Translations under genes and position numbers: made by a program
In this document: in pieces, positions 47,727-56,808 of the stretch
How the letters are laid out: each line of letters starts with the position of its first letter
How positions within the stretch are numbered: the stretch's first letter is position 1
NCBI RefSeq assembly: GCF_004101245.1
Contig: NZ_SCIN01000003.1
Location: 620,001-684,000, forward strand
Direction of reading: 5' to 3'
Origin: Sphingomonas sp. UV9
GTDB taxonomy: Bacteria; Pseudomonadota; Alphaproteobacteria; Sphingomonadales; Sphingomonadaceae
Length of the DNA stretch: 64,000 nt
Notes under the pieces: generated by a model
Told to the model about the DNA's origin: nothing
What the model saw: the letters and a program-made list of their open reading frames with translations, nothing else
The model's database searches: none

Positions 47727-49898
47727 CTACAGAAAATTATACGGGTCGACGTCCACCGTCACCCGCGCCTTGGACGGCCAGTCCAGCTTCCCCAGCCACT
47801 CGCGGATCACGTCCTGCACGTCCAGCGCCCGCCGCGCATGGACCAGCAGCCGATACCTGTGCCGTCCGCGCAGCATCGCCAGCGGGGCAGGGGCCGGCCC
47901 ATAAACGTGCATCCCGTCAACCTCGGGCGCGCTACGCCCGACCAGCTTGGCGGTCTCGTGCGCGCATTTCTGGTCCTCCGACGACACCACGATCGCCGCA
48001 TAGCGCCCGAACGGCGGCGCGCCGGCGTCCTTGCGCGCGTCGGTTTCCGCCGCATAGAACGCATCCGCATCGCCGGTGATCAGCGCCTGCATCACCTGCG
48101 CGTCCGGACTATGCGTCTGGATGAACACGTGCCCCGGCTTCTCGCCGCGCCCAGCGCGCCCCGATACCTGCCGGATCTGCTGGAAGGTACGCTCCGCCGC
48201 ACGCAGATCGCCGCCGTCGAGGCCCAGGTCCGCGTCTACCACGCCGACCAGCGTGAGGTTCGGAAAGTGATAGCCCTTCGTCACCAGCTGCGTGCCGACG
48301 ACGATATCAATATCGCCCGCCTCCATCCGCCCGACGAACTCGGACGCCTTGGCGGGTGACCAGATCGTGTCGGACGTCACGACGGCGGTCTTCGCCTCGG
48401 GGAACAGTGCCGCCACCTCGTCCGCAATCCGCTCGACCCCTGGCCCACAGGCAACGAGCGTGTCCTCGCCCTTGCACTCGGGGCACACGCGCGGCGTCGG
48501 CTCGGCATGGCCGCAATGATGGCAGGCGAGGCGGTTGGTCAGCCGGTGCTCGACCATCCACGCGGTGCAGTTCGGGCACTGGAACCGGTGCCCGCACGTC
48601 CGGCACAAGGTCAGCGGCGCATAGCCTCGCCGGTTGAGGAACAGCAGCGACTGCTCGCCGCGCGCCAGCGTCGCCTGCATCGCCTGCACGAGCTTGGGCG
48701 CCAGCCACCGGCCGCGCTCGGGCGGATCCTTGATCAGGTCGATCGGTTCGATCGTCGGCATCTCCGCGACGCCGAACCGGCCGGGCAGCTTCAGCTCGGC
48801 ATAGCGCCCGGTCGCGACCTGTTGCCGGGTCTCGATCGCGGGGGTGGCGGACGCGAGGATGACCGGGCACCCCTCGAACTTGCCGCGCATGACCGCCACG
48901 TCGCGTGCGTGATAATGCACGCCCTCTTCCTGCTTGAAGCTGGTCTCGTGCGCCTCGTCGACGACGATCAGCCCGAGGTCGCGATACGGCAGGAACAGCG
49001 CCGAGCGCGCGCCGACCGTCACCAGCGCCTCGCCGCTCGCGATCGCGCGCCACGCGCGCCGCCGTTGCGTCGAGCGCAGCCCCGAATGCCACGCGACGGG
49101 TTCGCACCCGAACCGGTCGTGGAAGCGCTTGAGGAACGGCTCGGTCAGCGCGATCTCGGGGAGCAGCACCAGCGTCTGGCGCCCGTCGCGGATCGCCTGC
49201 GCGACCGCTTCGAAATACACCTCGGTCTTGCCCGAGCCGGTAACGCCGTCGAGCAAGGTCGGATGGAAGGCATGCTCGGCCACCCCGGCCACCAAAGCAT
49301 CGGCCGCGGCGCGCTGGTCGTCGGACAATGTCGGCTCGTGATGCCGCGGATCGGGCATGGGGTAGGGGACGTCGATACTCACCTCGACCGCCTCGATCGC
49401 GCCGACCTTCACCAGCCCGCGTATCACCGCATCGCTGACCTCGGCGAGGGTGGCGAGTTCGCGGATCAGGCCCTGGCGGTCACCGATCCGCTCCAGCGCC
49501 TGCTCGCGCTGCGGGGTGAGGCGGGGGGGCAAAACTCCGGTCGAGCGATACTCGACAGCCGTCCGCGCACCCTCCAGTGCCGAGGTAGAGGCGAGCGTCA
49601 TCCGCAACACCGACGCTGCCGGCGCGAGGTAATAGTCGGCCGTCCACTCGACCAGCCGCCGCAGCGGCTCCCCCAGCGGCGGCACGTCGGCGACCGCGAG
49701 CAGGTTGCGTAACCGGTTGTCGCCGACCTCCGCATCGGACGGCATCCGCTCCGCCTCCCACACCACGCCGAGCAACTGCCGCGGCCCCAGCGGCGCGACG
49801 ACGATCGAGCCCGGCCCGACCTCCATGCCCTGCGGCACGCGGTAGTCGAGCGGCCCGAGGGCGGCGTTGAGGATCAGGACACGGGCGCGGGACGACAT
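47727..49898 (-). CDS. priA: primosomal protein N' (replication restart helicase)
   Basis: 3'-5' helicase that reloads the replisome at stalled forks, 723 residues. Start ATG 49898 gives MSSRARVLILNAALGPLDYRVP, the expected 3'-flap-binding N-terminus. DEAD-box motifs: Walker A GVTGSGKTEVY, DEAH in VVDEAHETSFKQ. The zinc-binding cysteines CRTCGHRFQCPNC, CHHCG and CPEC are in the usual middle insertion. The long frame open upstream of the start is antisense-like and not part of the protein. Independent transcription is likely. Confidence 0.97.
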   Translation of the reverse strand: MSSRARVLILNAALGPLDYRVPQGMEVGPGSIVVAPLGPRQLLGVVWEAERMPSDAEVGDNRLRNLLAVADVPPLGEPLRRLVEWTADYYLAPAASVLRMTLASTSALEGARTAVEYRSTGVLPPRLTPQREQALERIGDRQGLIRELATLAEVSDAVIRGLVKVGAIEAVEVSIDVPYPMPDPRHHEPTLSDDQRAAADALVAGVAEHAFHPTLLDGVTGSGKTEVYFEAVAQAIRDGRQTLVLLPEIALTEPFLKRFHDRFGCEPVAWHSGLRSTQRRRAWRAIASGEALVTVGARSALFLPYRDLGLIVVDEAHETSFKQEEGVHYHARDVAVMRGKFEGCPVILASATPAIETRQQVATGRYAELKLPGRFGVAEMPTIEPIDLIKDPPERGRWLAPKLVQAMQATLARGEQSLLFLNRRGYAPLTLCRTCGHRFQCPNCTAWMVEHRLTNRLACHHCGHAEPTPRVCPECKGEDTLVACGPGVERIADEVAALFPEAKTAVVTSDTIWSPAKASEFVGRMEAGDIDIVVGTQLVTKGYHFPNLTLVGVVDADLGLDGGDLRAAERTFQQIRQVSGRAGRGEKPGHVFIQTHSPDAQVMQALITGDADAFYAAETDARKDAGAPPFGRYAAIVVSSEDQKCAHETAKLVGRSAPEVDGMHVYGPAPAPLAMLRGRHRYRLLVHARRALDVQDVIREWLGKLDWPSKARVTVDVDPYNFL

Positions 49899-49939
49899 CG
49901 TGTCATATATGGGGCCGGATCGCGCCTGCGGGAACCGTC

Positions 49940-51400
49940 TTACGCGGCGTTGCGCCGGTCCGAGCGGCGACGTTCGCCGACGCGCGCGCGCTTGGCCTTG
50001 TAGAGCACCGTATCGGCGCGGTGGACGAAGTCGCGGATCGAGAGGCAATCGGGCTCGAGCGCGGCGATCCCGACCGTTCCGGCGCTGACCATCGCCAGCC
50101 CGTTGAGCGCGACCGGGAAGCGTAACGCGTCCTGCAATCGCGCGCAGACCTGGCTCGGCATCGCGGCGAGCGCGGGATGCTCGACTAGCACCGCGAATTC
50201 GTCGCCGCCCAGCCGCGCGACGAAGCTGTCCTTGAGCCAGGGTTCGCGCAACACCCGGCCGACGCCGCGCAGGACGTCGTCGCCCGCGGTATGGCCGAGC
50301 GTGTCGTTGATCGCCTTGAACCCGTCGAGATCGAGCAGCGCGAGCAGCAGCGGCGTCGCATTGGCGCGCGACCGTGCCATCGCCGCGTCGAGCGCGCGGT
50401 CGAACGCCGCGCGATTGGCGATTCCGGTGAGCGCGTCGGTGTCGGCCGAGCGGCGCAGCGTGGTTTCGAGTGCGTGGCGCTCGGTCACGTCCTGGAACAC
50501 GCCGACCAGCGCGACCGGCGTGTCGTCGTTGCATTCCCGTTCGCCGAGGACGCGCACCCGGCGTGGCTCGCCCTGGACGGTGGTGAAGTCGACCTCGAGG
50601 TCGAACGGTGCGCCGCTCTCGATCGCGCGGTCGAGCGCCATGGTCAATGCGTCGCGCGCGTTCGCCGGATAGAAGTCCATCGCGGTTGCCATGTCTGGCA
50701 GGTCGCCGACCGGCAGCCCGTAGATGTGATAGACGCCCTCGGACCATTCGAGGTGATTGTCGTCCAGCGACACGCGCCACGATCCGATCGCTGCCATCCG
50801 CTCGGCCTGGCGGAAGATCCGGTCCTGCCGGACAAGCGCTGCGGCCTGCTGATCAGCGGTGATGGCGATCGTGATCGCGCGGTTCGCCGCGGCGCGTGCG
50901 GCGATGGTGGTTTCGGCAAGCGTGGCGAGGTTCAACAGGGCCGCGCGGCCGGCGTCGTTCAGGCTGCGCGGCACGGTATCGATGACGCAGATCGTGCCGA
51001 TCGCGTGTCGTTCTCCGTGGCCGTCGATCGCGTGGATCGGCGCACCCGCATAAAAGCGCGCACCGTCGGATGGTGCGACCAGAGGGTTTCGCGTGAACCG
51101 CGGATCGCAGCTCAGATCCTCGATGACCAGCGGATCCTTGTTGCAGATCGTGTAGGCGCACATGCCGATATCGCGGCTGATCTCGCCGCGTTCGCCGCCC
51201 GCCGCCGCCTTGATCCACAGCCGTTCGCTGTCGACCAGCGTCAGCAGCGCAGTCGGGCAATCCAGCATCTCGGCCGCCAGTGTGACGAGCGCGTCGTATT
51301 CGCGCTCGGGCTCGCTGTCGAGCAAGGCCAGGGCATGCAGCGCCGCCAGCCGTCGCGTTTCGTCTGCAAAGATTTCAGTCGTCGAATTGGCGCGGGACAT
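49940..51400 (-). CDS. GAF-PAS-GGDEF diguanylate cyclase
   Basis: A 486-residue signalling protein. N-terminal GAF domain (about 20-165, with CPTALLTLVDSERLWIKAAAGGE), PAS domain with PAC (about 195-310, SWRVSLDDNHLEWSEGVYHIYG), then GGDEF at about 320-480 with DTDALTGIANRAAFDRAL and the intact active-site RLGGDEFAVL. It should make cyclic di-GMP. The RxxD inhibitory I-site five residues before GGDEF is not present (the region reads LKDSFVAR). No membrane segment, so it is a cytoplasmic sensor; the input ligand is unknown. Divergent to xerC. Confidence 0.9.
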   Translation of the reverse strand: MSRANSTTEIFADETRRLAALHALALLDSEPEREYDALVTLAAEMLDCPTALLTLVDSERLWIKAAAGGERGEISRDIGMCAYTICNKDPLVIEDLSCDPRFTRNPLVAPSDGARFYAGAPIHAIDGHGERHAIGTICVIDTVPRSLNDAGRAALLNLATLAETTIAARAAANRAITIAITADQQAAALVRQDRIFRQAERMAAIGSWRVSLDDNHLEWSEGVYHIYGLPVGDLPDMATAMDFYPANARDALTMALDRAIESGAPFDLEVDFTTVQGEPRRVRVLGERECNDDTPVALVGVFQDVTERHALETTLRRSADTDALTGIANRAAFDRALDAAMARSRANATPLLLALLDLDGFKAINDTLGHTAGDDVLRGVGRVLREPWLKDSFVARLGGDEFAVLVEHPALAAMPSQVCARLQDALRFPVALNGLAMVSAGTVGIAALEPDCLSIRDFVHRADTVLYKAKRARVGERRRSDRRNAA

Positions 51401-51463
51401 GACCGTTCAATATCGACAGGACGTTAATTTTCTTTGTCGTTCGAACGCGCTACTGTCCACGTC

Positions 51464-52363
51464 ATGGACCGGACCGACCCCTTGCCGCCGTCGATGCGGT
51501 GGGCCGAGCATCTGGTGAGCGACCGTCGGCGATCTGTGCACACGGTCCGCGCCTATCAGGCGTCGGCCGAGCGACTGACCGCGTTCCTGATCGGCCATTG
51601 GGGCGAGGCGATCGACCGCGCGGCGCTGGCGCGGGTCACGGCGACGGACCTCCGCGCGTATCTGGCGCAGCGTCGCGAATCGGGGCTCGGCAACGCCTCG
51701 GCCGCGCGCGAATTGTCGGCGGTGCGCGGGTTTCTCGCCTGGGCGAACGAAGACGCCGAGCAACCGCGGATGCGGGGGCCGCGCGTCAAGACCGGCGTGC
51801 CGCGGCCGATCTCGCCGGCCGAAGCGGTTGCGCTGGCGGAGGAGGTGGCCGACGATGCGGCCGAGCCCTGGATCGGCGCGCGCGACTGGGCGGTGCTGAT
51901 GCTGTTGTACGGCGCCGGTCTGCGGATCGGCGAGGCGCTGACGTTGCAGGGCGAGATCCTGCCGCTCGGCGAGACGATCCGGGTGACGGGCAAGCGCAAC
52001 AAGACCCGCGTCGTACCGCTGTTGCCGCAGGTCCGCACCGCGATCGAAGCCTATGTCGCGCAGACACCCTGGCCGATCGCGCGCGACGAGCCGCTGTTTC
52101 GCGGCGTGAAGGGTGGGCCGCTTTCGCCGGTGATGATCCGCCGCGCGGTCCAGGCGGCGCGCGCGCGGCTCGGGCTCGGCGACCGGACGACACCGCATGC
52201 GCTGCGCCACAGTTTCGCGACGCATCTGCTCGGGCGCGGCGCAGACCTGCGCGCGCTCCAGGAACTGCTGGGCCATGCGAGCCTGAGCTCGACTCAGGTC
52301 TATACGCAGGTCGACGCGGCGCATCTGATGGACGTGTACCGCAACGCGCACCCCAGGGCGTAG
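51464..52363 (+). CDS. xerC: site-specific tyrosine recombinase XerC
   Basis: Chromosome-dimer resolution recombinase of 299 residues with the full catalytic set: Arg154 (GAGLRIGEAL), Lys177 (VTGKRNKTR), His245 and Arg248 (HALRHSF), His271 (LGHASLSSTQ) and Tyr280 (VYTQVD). The N-terminal SAM-like DNA-binding domain is present (SVHTVRAYQASAERLTAFL). Start ATG 51464; a TTG thirty bases upstream would only add a tail with no known function. It is not flanked by phage or att-like sequences, so it is chromosomal rather than an element integrase. Confidence 0.93.
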   Translation: MDRTDPLPPSMRWAEHLVSDRRRSVHTVRAYQASAERLTAFLIGHWGEAIDRAALARVTATDLRAYLAQRRESGLGNASAARELSAVRGFLAWANEDAEQPRMRGPRVKTGVPRPISPAEAVALAEEVADDAAEPWIGARDWAVLMLLYGAGLRIGEALTLQGEILPLGETIRVTGKRNKTRVVPLLPQVRTAIEAYVAQTPWPIARDEPLFRGVKGGPLSPVMIRRAVQAARARLGLGDRTTPHALRHSFATHLLGRGADLRALQELLGHASLSSTQVYTQVDAAHLMDVYRNAHPRA

Positions 52364-52369
52364 AGAGCG

Positions 52370-52969
52370 TTAGCCCTTCGGCTTCCACGTCACGACGCGA
52401 CAGACATAGCCGATGATGATGACCGCGAACGTCGCCACCGCGACTGGCCCGACATAGCGGTCGAGTTCCTCGAAATGCGATCCGAGCAGGATGCCGGCAT
52501 AGGTCAGCACCGTGTTCCAGATCGCGCTGCCGGCAGCGGTCCAGATCACGAACTGCCAGATCGGCATGCACGTCATGCCCGCGGGCAGCGAGATGACGGT
52601 TCGAAAGGTGGGCATGAAGCGGAATACGAAGATGACCCACCCGCCGCGTTTCACGAAGAAGCTGTGGATCTTCTGGACGTCGGACCATTCCATCGTCAGC
52701 CAGCGCCCGTTGCGCGCGATGAACGGGCGGAAGCGTTCGTAGCCAATGTTACGGCCGATATAATACCAGAAGTAATTGCCGACGACCGAGCCTGCGGTCC
52801 CCCACGCGATCAGCGGCACGACGCTCATGTTGCCCCGCGCGACCGCCATGCCGCCCAGCCCCATGATGACCTCGGACGGCACCGGCGGAACGATATTCTC
52901 GAGCGCCATCAGCAGGAAGATACCGAAATATCCGCCCCAGGCGATCAGATCGAGGATGAATTCGGTCAT
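52370..52969 (-). CDS. DedA family membrane protein
   Basis: A 199-residue membrane protein with about five hydrophobic segments and the DedA/SNARE-associated signature GYFGIFLLMALENIVPPVPSEVIM, then GRFIGRR-like FVFRFMPTFRTVISLPAGM, with FRFMPTFR the conserved Arg-rich loop. Members help recycle polyprenyl phosphate or export small ions; the substrate here is not known. It converges with xerC, six bases apart. Confidence 0.9.
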   Translation of the reverse strand: MTEFILDLIAWGGYFGIFLLMALENIVPPVPSEVIMGLGGMAVARGNMSVVPLIAWGTAGSVVGNYFWYYIGRNIGYERFRPFIARNGRWLTMEWSDVQKIHSFFVKRGGWVIFVFRFMPTFRTVISLPAGMTCMPIWQFVIWTAAGSAIWNTVLTYAGILLGSHFEELDRYVGPVAVATFAVIIIGYVCRVVTWKPKG

Positions 52970-53036
52970 GGGTATCAGATACTGCCGGGATGCCCGATGT
53001 GTTCCGCCGGTGATTGCGCAAGCTAGCGAACATATG

Positions 53037-53144
53037 CACCTGCCCGGCGAAGGCCGGGGTCCAGTTGGGGGACGGTTATCGCGAAGGATCGCGTTCCGTT
53101 ACCGCAACCTTTCCAACTGGGCCCCGGCCTTCGCCGGGGTGGTG
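53037..53144. repeat. two-armed repeat, family B
   Basis: CCTGCCCGGCGAAGGCCGGGGTCCAGTTGGGG faces TTTCCAACTGGGCCCCGGCCTTCGCCGGGGTGG with GTTCCGTTACCGCAACC in the middle. It lies in the gap between the DedA gene start and the gshB stop. Confidence 0.85.
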
Positions 53145-53156
53145 AATGGGGAAAGA

Positions 53157-54110
53157 CTAGCGCGCCGCGACCTTCGCCTCGATCGCGTCCCAGATCATGC
53201 CGGCCACATCCGTTCCGTCGAAATTCCCGATCGCGACTATCCCGGTCGGCGAGGTTACGTTGATCTCCGTCAGCCACGTGCCGCCGATCACGTCGATCCC
53301 GACGAACAGCAGCCCGCGCTTCTTCAGTTCCGGCCCGAGCACCGCGCAGATCTCGCGCTCCTTGTCGGTCAGTTCCGACTTCTCCGCCGAGCCGCCGACC
53401 GCCAGGTTTGAGCGGATCTCGCCTGCGCCCGGCAACCGGTTGATCGCGCCCGCGACCTCGCCGTCGATCAGCACGATCCGCTTGTCGCCCTTCGCGACGT
53501 CGGGGAGGAACGCCTGCACCATGTGCGGCTCGCGCCACGTCATGTTGAACACCTCCATCAGCGCGGACAGGTTCGCGCCGTCCGACTCGACCTTGAAGAT
53601 CGCCTTGCCGCCGTTGCCGTGCAGCGGCTTGATCACGATCGCGCCGTGCTCGGCGAGAAATTTCCGCGCCTCGTCGAGCGAGCGCGTGACGAGCGTCGGC
53701 GGCATGAACTGCGGGTAGTCGAGCACGAAGACCTTCTCGGGCGCGTTCCGCACCTGCGCGGGATCGTTCACGACCAGCGTCTTGTCGGCGATCCGCTCGA
53801 GCAGATGCGTCGCGGTGATATAACCGAGATCGAACGGCGGATCCTGCCGCATCAGCACGACATCGGCCTCGTCGCCGAGGTCGAGGTTCACGGGTTCGCC
53901 GACGCTGAAGTGATCGCCGACGACGCGTTGCACAGTGACCGGATGTGCCTTCGCCCAGACCCGGCCGTCGCGGTAGTTCAGGTCCTCGGCCGAATAGTGG
54001 AAGAGCGTATGGCCCCGGTCCTGCGCCGACAGCATGAGCGCGAACGTCGAATCGCCGGCGATGTTGATGCTGTCGAGCGGGTCCATCTGGACGGCGACGG
54101 TGAGGCTCAT
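53157..54110 (-). CDS. gshB: glutathione synthetase
   Basis: ATP-grasp enzyme joining gamma-glutamylcysteine and glycine. ATG 54110 starts MSLTVAVQMDPLDSINIAGDSTFALML; the family core follows: PPFDLGYITATHLLE, ATP-grasp loop KPLHGNGGKAIFKV, and EINVTSPTGIVAI near the end with magnesium ligands. Length 317 is typical. On the same strand the next genes upstream are yraN and rsmI, an order widely seen in alphaproteobacteria. Confidence 0.97.
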   Translation of the reverse strand: MSLTVAVQMDPLDSINIAGDSTFALMLSAQDRGHTLFHYSAEDLNYRDGRVWAKAHPVTVQRVVGDHFSVGEPVNLDLGDEADVVLMRQDPPFDLGYITATHLLERIADKTLVVNDPAQVRNAPEKVFVLDYPQFMPPTLVTRSLDEARKFLAEHGAIVIKPLHGNGGKAIFKVESDGANLSALMEVFNMTWREPHMVQAFLPDVAKGDKRIVLIDGEVAGAINRLPGAGEIRSNLAVGGSAEKSELTDKEREICAVLGPELKKRGLLFVGIDVIGGTWLTEINVTSPTGIVAIGNFDGTDVAGMIWDAIEAKVAAR

Positions 54111-54141
54111 TCTCGCATTCCTTCCATGCATCCCAATTTCT

Positions 54142-54203
54142 GTCACCCCAGCGGAAGCTGGGGTCTCCCCGTAACTGGAAGACCCCAGCTTCCGCTGGGG
54201 TGA
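54142..54203. repeat. palindrome between gshB and yraN
   Basis: GTCACCCCAGCGGAAGCTGGGGTCTCC faces GACCCCAGCTTCCGCTGGGGTGAC; each half also forms its own small hairpin. It is the same class as 4133-4152. The remainder of the 169-base gap 54111-54279 is unremarkable. Confidence 0.8.
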
Positions 54204-54279
54204 CGGGTTGGGATGGTTCGGATCGGGACTTAGGAAGGCGGGCGGGATTTGTCACCCACGCTCGCCCGATCGCCTCAGC

Positions 54280-54687
54280 CTATCCCCCTCCGATCCACGC
54301 ATTCTCGATATGCCGCGGCCGCGTACCCGGCGCGAGCAGGATGACGTCGACCCGGATATCGTCGCCCGGCCCGGCATAGCGCGGCATCAGATACTCCGCC
54401 GCCGCCGCCACCCGCGCAAGCCGGCGCTCGTCGATCGCGAAGTCGAGTTCGGCCGCGGTCGCGCGGGTCTTGACCTCGACGAACGCGATCAGATTGCCTT
54501 TGCGCGCAACGAGATCGACCTCGCCGGCGGGCGTCCGCACGCGGCGATCCAGGATGCTCCACCCCTTCAGCCGTAGCCACCACCCGGCCAAGCGCTCGCC
54601 ACGACGCCCGGCCGCTTCCGCAACCTGTCGGTCTGCCGTGTTCCCCTTCCGCTTGCGGGAGGGGCTAGGGGAGGGCGGGGGCGGCAC
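54280..54687 (-). CDS. yraN: YraN family protein (UPF0102)
   Basis: A 135-residue endonuclease-fold protein of the UPF0102/YraN group. The core EVDLVARKGNLIAFVEVKTR at about 54-73 holds the acidic E/D...E-x-K residues of PD-(D/E)XK nucleases. No activity is established. The only available start, GTG 54687, lies inside a palindromic repeat and its first 15 residues, MPPPPSPSPSRKRKG, are low-complexity repeat-derived sequence. The conserved domain begins near residue 20. Cotranscription with rsmI is likely. Confidence 0.85.
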   Translation of the reverse strand: MPPPPSPSPSRKRKGNTADRQVAEAAGRRGERLAGWWLRLKGWSILDRRVRTPAGEVDLVARKGNLIAFVEVKTRATAAELDFAIDERRLARVAAAAEYLMPRYAGPGDDIRVDVILLAPGTRPRHIENAWIGGG

Positions 54688-54734
54688 GTCCGTGACATGC
54701 CCTCCCCCAACCCCTCCCGCAAGCGGGAGGGGAG
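54643..54734. repeat. two-armed repeat, family E-like, over the yraN start
   Basis: CCCCTTCCGCTTGCGGGAGGGGCTAGGGGAGGGC faces GCCCTCCCCCAACCCCTCCCGCAAGCGGGAGGGG. Arms of about 33 bases pair almost fully. The centre contains the yraN GTG. It ends two bases before the rsmI stop codon region. Confidence 0.82.
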
Positions 54735-54735
54735 A

Positions 54736-55581
54736 TCAGCTCGCTGCCTTCAATTCCAGCGCCCGCGCATAAAGCGCCTTGCGATCAAGCCCGAGCTTCT
54801 TCGCCACCTCGCTCGCCGCCTGCCCGGTGGACAACCGCGTCAACGCCTCGACCAGCGCCGCGTCGCCGTCCTCCGCACTCGCAGGCGGCGCTTCACCCGG
54901 CGGCGCGACGACGATCACGATCTCCCCGCGCGGCGGCGCGTCCGCATAGCGGTCGGCGAGCGTCGACAGCGTCCCCGTCACCGCCTCCTCGAACTTCTTG
55001 CTGATCTCGCGCGTCACCGCTGCCTCGCGGTCGCCGAGCCCTTCCAGCAGCGCCGCCAGACATGCCCCCAACCGCGGCCCCGACTCATACATCACCAGTG
55101 TAGCGCGGATCGTCGCCACCTCCGCGATCGCCTCGGCCCGCGCGTGCATCTTCGACGGCAGGAACCCGACGAACAGGAACCGGTCGGTCGGCAACCCCGC
55201 CAGCGTCAGCGCTGCCACCGCCGCGCACGGACCCGGAATCGTCACCACCAGATGCCCCGCCGCGCGCGCGTCGCGCACCAGCTTGAACCCGGGATCCGAG
55301 ATCAGCGGCGTCCCCGCGTCCGACACCAGCGCCACCGCCTGCGTCGCCATCCGCGCGATCAGCGCCGGTCGCACGCCCTCCGCACTGTGGTCGTGATACG
55401 GCACCATCGGCGTCTTGGTACCGACATGGCGGAGCAGGCCGGCGGTCACGCGGCTGTCCTCGACCGCGATCACGTCGGCCCGGCGGAGGATGTCGGCGGC
55501 GCGCGGCGACAGATCGCCAAGATTGCCGATCGGGGTCGCGACGATGTAGAGGCCGGGATCGAGAAGAGTTTCAGGGTTCAT
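54736..55581 (-). CDS. rsmI: 16S rRNA (cytidine1402-2'-O)-methyltransferase
   Basis: Methylates C1402 of 16S rRNA with S-adenosylmethionine. The 281-residue protein has the class III methyltransferase motif VATPIGNLGDLSPRA, SDAGTPLISDPGFKLV and the C-terminal IPGPCAAVAAL, all conserved in RsmI. ATG 55581 (MNPETLLDPG) is used; ATG 55593 (MTVPMNPE) is possible. Its start codon abuts the start of the divergent LppC-type gene. Next to yraN and gshB on the same strand. Confidence 0.96.
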   Translation of the reverse strand: MNPETLLDPGLYIVATPIGNLGDLSPRAADILRRADVIAVEDSRVTAGLLRHVGTKTPMVPYHDHSAEGVRPALIARMATQAVALVSDAGTPLISDPGFKLVRDARAAGHLVVTIPGPCAAVAALTLAGLPTDRFLFVGFLPSKMHARAEAIAEVATIRATLVMYESGPRLGACLAALLEGLGDREAAVTREISKKFEEAVTGTLSTLADRYADAPPRGEIVIVVAPPGEAPPASAEDGDAALVEALTRLSTGQAASEVAKKLGLDRKALYARALELKAAS

Positions 55582-55591
55582 GGGGACGGTC

Positions 55592-56791
55592 ATGGCAGAC
55601 GCGACGACGATACGGCAACCACGCGCATTCATACGCTGGGCCACCCTCACGGCCGCATGTTTGCTCGGCGCGTGCCAGACGATCGTCCCGCGCGGGCCGC
55701 TCGAGCCGTCGCAGCAGCGCCCGACCACGCGACCCGTCGATCGTCCCGACATCGGCGTCGAGACCGGCATCCCGCGCGATGCCGAGCGCAACCGCGTCGC
55801 GCTGCTCGTGCCGCTGTCGGGCAGCAACGCTGGCGTCGGCACGTCGATCGCCAACGCGACGATGCTCGCGCTGCTCGACACGCAGAACCAGCGCGTCCGG
55901 ATCACCAACTACGACACCGCGACCGGTGCCGCCGCCGCCGCACAGCGTGCGATCGCCGAGGGTGCGCAACTGATCCTCGGGCCACTGCTCGCCGACGACG
56001 TCCGCGCGGTCGCGCCGATCGCCCGCGCCGCGAACATCCCGGTGCTGAGCTTTTCCAACGATCTCGGCGTGGCCGGCAACGGCGCGTATCTGATGGGCTA
56101 TGTCCCGACCCAGTCGATCGCGCGGGTCGTCGATTTCGCAAAGGAGCGCGGCGTCAGCAACTTTGCCGGCCTCGTCCCCAACGGCCTGTACGGCGAGCGT
56201 GCATCGACCGCGTTCCTTCGCGCCGTCGAGGGCGCTGGCGGCCAGGTCGTCTCGCTCCAGACCTACGCGCGTGCTCCGGGCGCAGTCGCCGGCGCCGTCA
56301 CGCGGCTTGCGGCAAAGGCACCTTATGATGCGGTGTTGATCGCCGACGGCGGCGCCACCGCGGCGTCGGCGGCAGCGATGGTCAAGCGCGGCAGCGGTGC
56401 GTCGACGCGTATCCTCGGCACCGAACTTTGGAACTCGGACACCGCGATTGCCGCCAAGCCCGCGCTGTCGGGCGCGTGGTACGCCAGCGTATCGGACACG
56501 CTGTACCGCCAATACGCCGCCAAATACCGCGCGCGCTTCGGCACCGGGCCATACCGCCTGTCGAGCCTCGGGTATGATTCGGTCCTGCTGACGGTGCGCA
56601 TCGCGCGCGACTGGAAGCCCGGCACGCCGTTCCCGGTGAACCGCCTGCGCGACGGCGACGGCTTCGCGGGCATCGACGGCGCCTTCCGCTTCGGCAAGGA
56701 CAACATCGCCGAGCGCGCGCTGGAGGTGAAGGAAATCCGCGGGGGCACGACCACGGTGGTTTCGCCAGCGCCGACCGGGTTCGGGAAGTAG
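55592..56791 (+). CDS. LppC-type lipoprotein, penicillin-binding-protein activator family
   Basis: A 399-residue exported lipoprotein (lipobox LLGAC, Cys28) with a periplasmic-binding-type fold: LLVPLSGSNAGVGTSIANATMLALLD at the start, GAQLILGPLLADDVRAVAPIARAANIPVLSFSN, then YLMGYVPTQSIARVVDFA. Homologous to LpoA/LppC, whose E. coli member activates PBP1A. Function in alphaproteobacteria is not settled. ATG 55592 is preferred; ATG 55580 is a possible earlier start overlapping rsmI. Confidence 0.85.
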   Translation: MADATTIRQPRAFIRWATLTAACLLGACQTIVPRGPLEPSQQRPTTRPVDRPDIGVETGIPRDAERNRVALLVPLSGSNAGVGTSIANATMLALLDTQNQRVRITNYDTATGAAAAAQRAIAEGAQLILGPLLADDVRAVAPIARAANIPVLSFSNDLGVAGNGAYLMGYVPTQSIARVVDFAKERGVSNFAGLVPNGLYGERASTAFLRAVEGAGGQVVSLQTYARAPGAVAGAVTRLAAKAPYDAVLIADGGATAASAAAMVKRGSGASTRILGTELWNSDTAIAAKPALSGAWYASVSDTLYRQYAAKYRARFGTGPYRLSSLGYDSVLLTVRIARDWKPGTPFPVNRLRDGDGFAGIDGAFRFGKDNIAERALEVKEIRGGTTTVVSPAPTGFGK

Positions 56792-56808
56792 AGCCGGTCC
56801 TACCCACG

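Noticed and set aside
51464..52363. Tyrosine recombinase as integrase of a mobile element
   Set aside because: The protein is a typical XerC by motif set and length, and there are no att repeats, phage genes or composition change around it.
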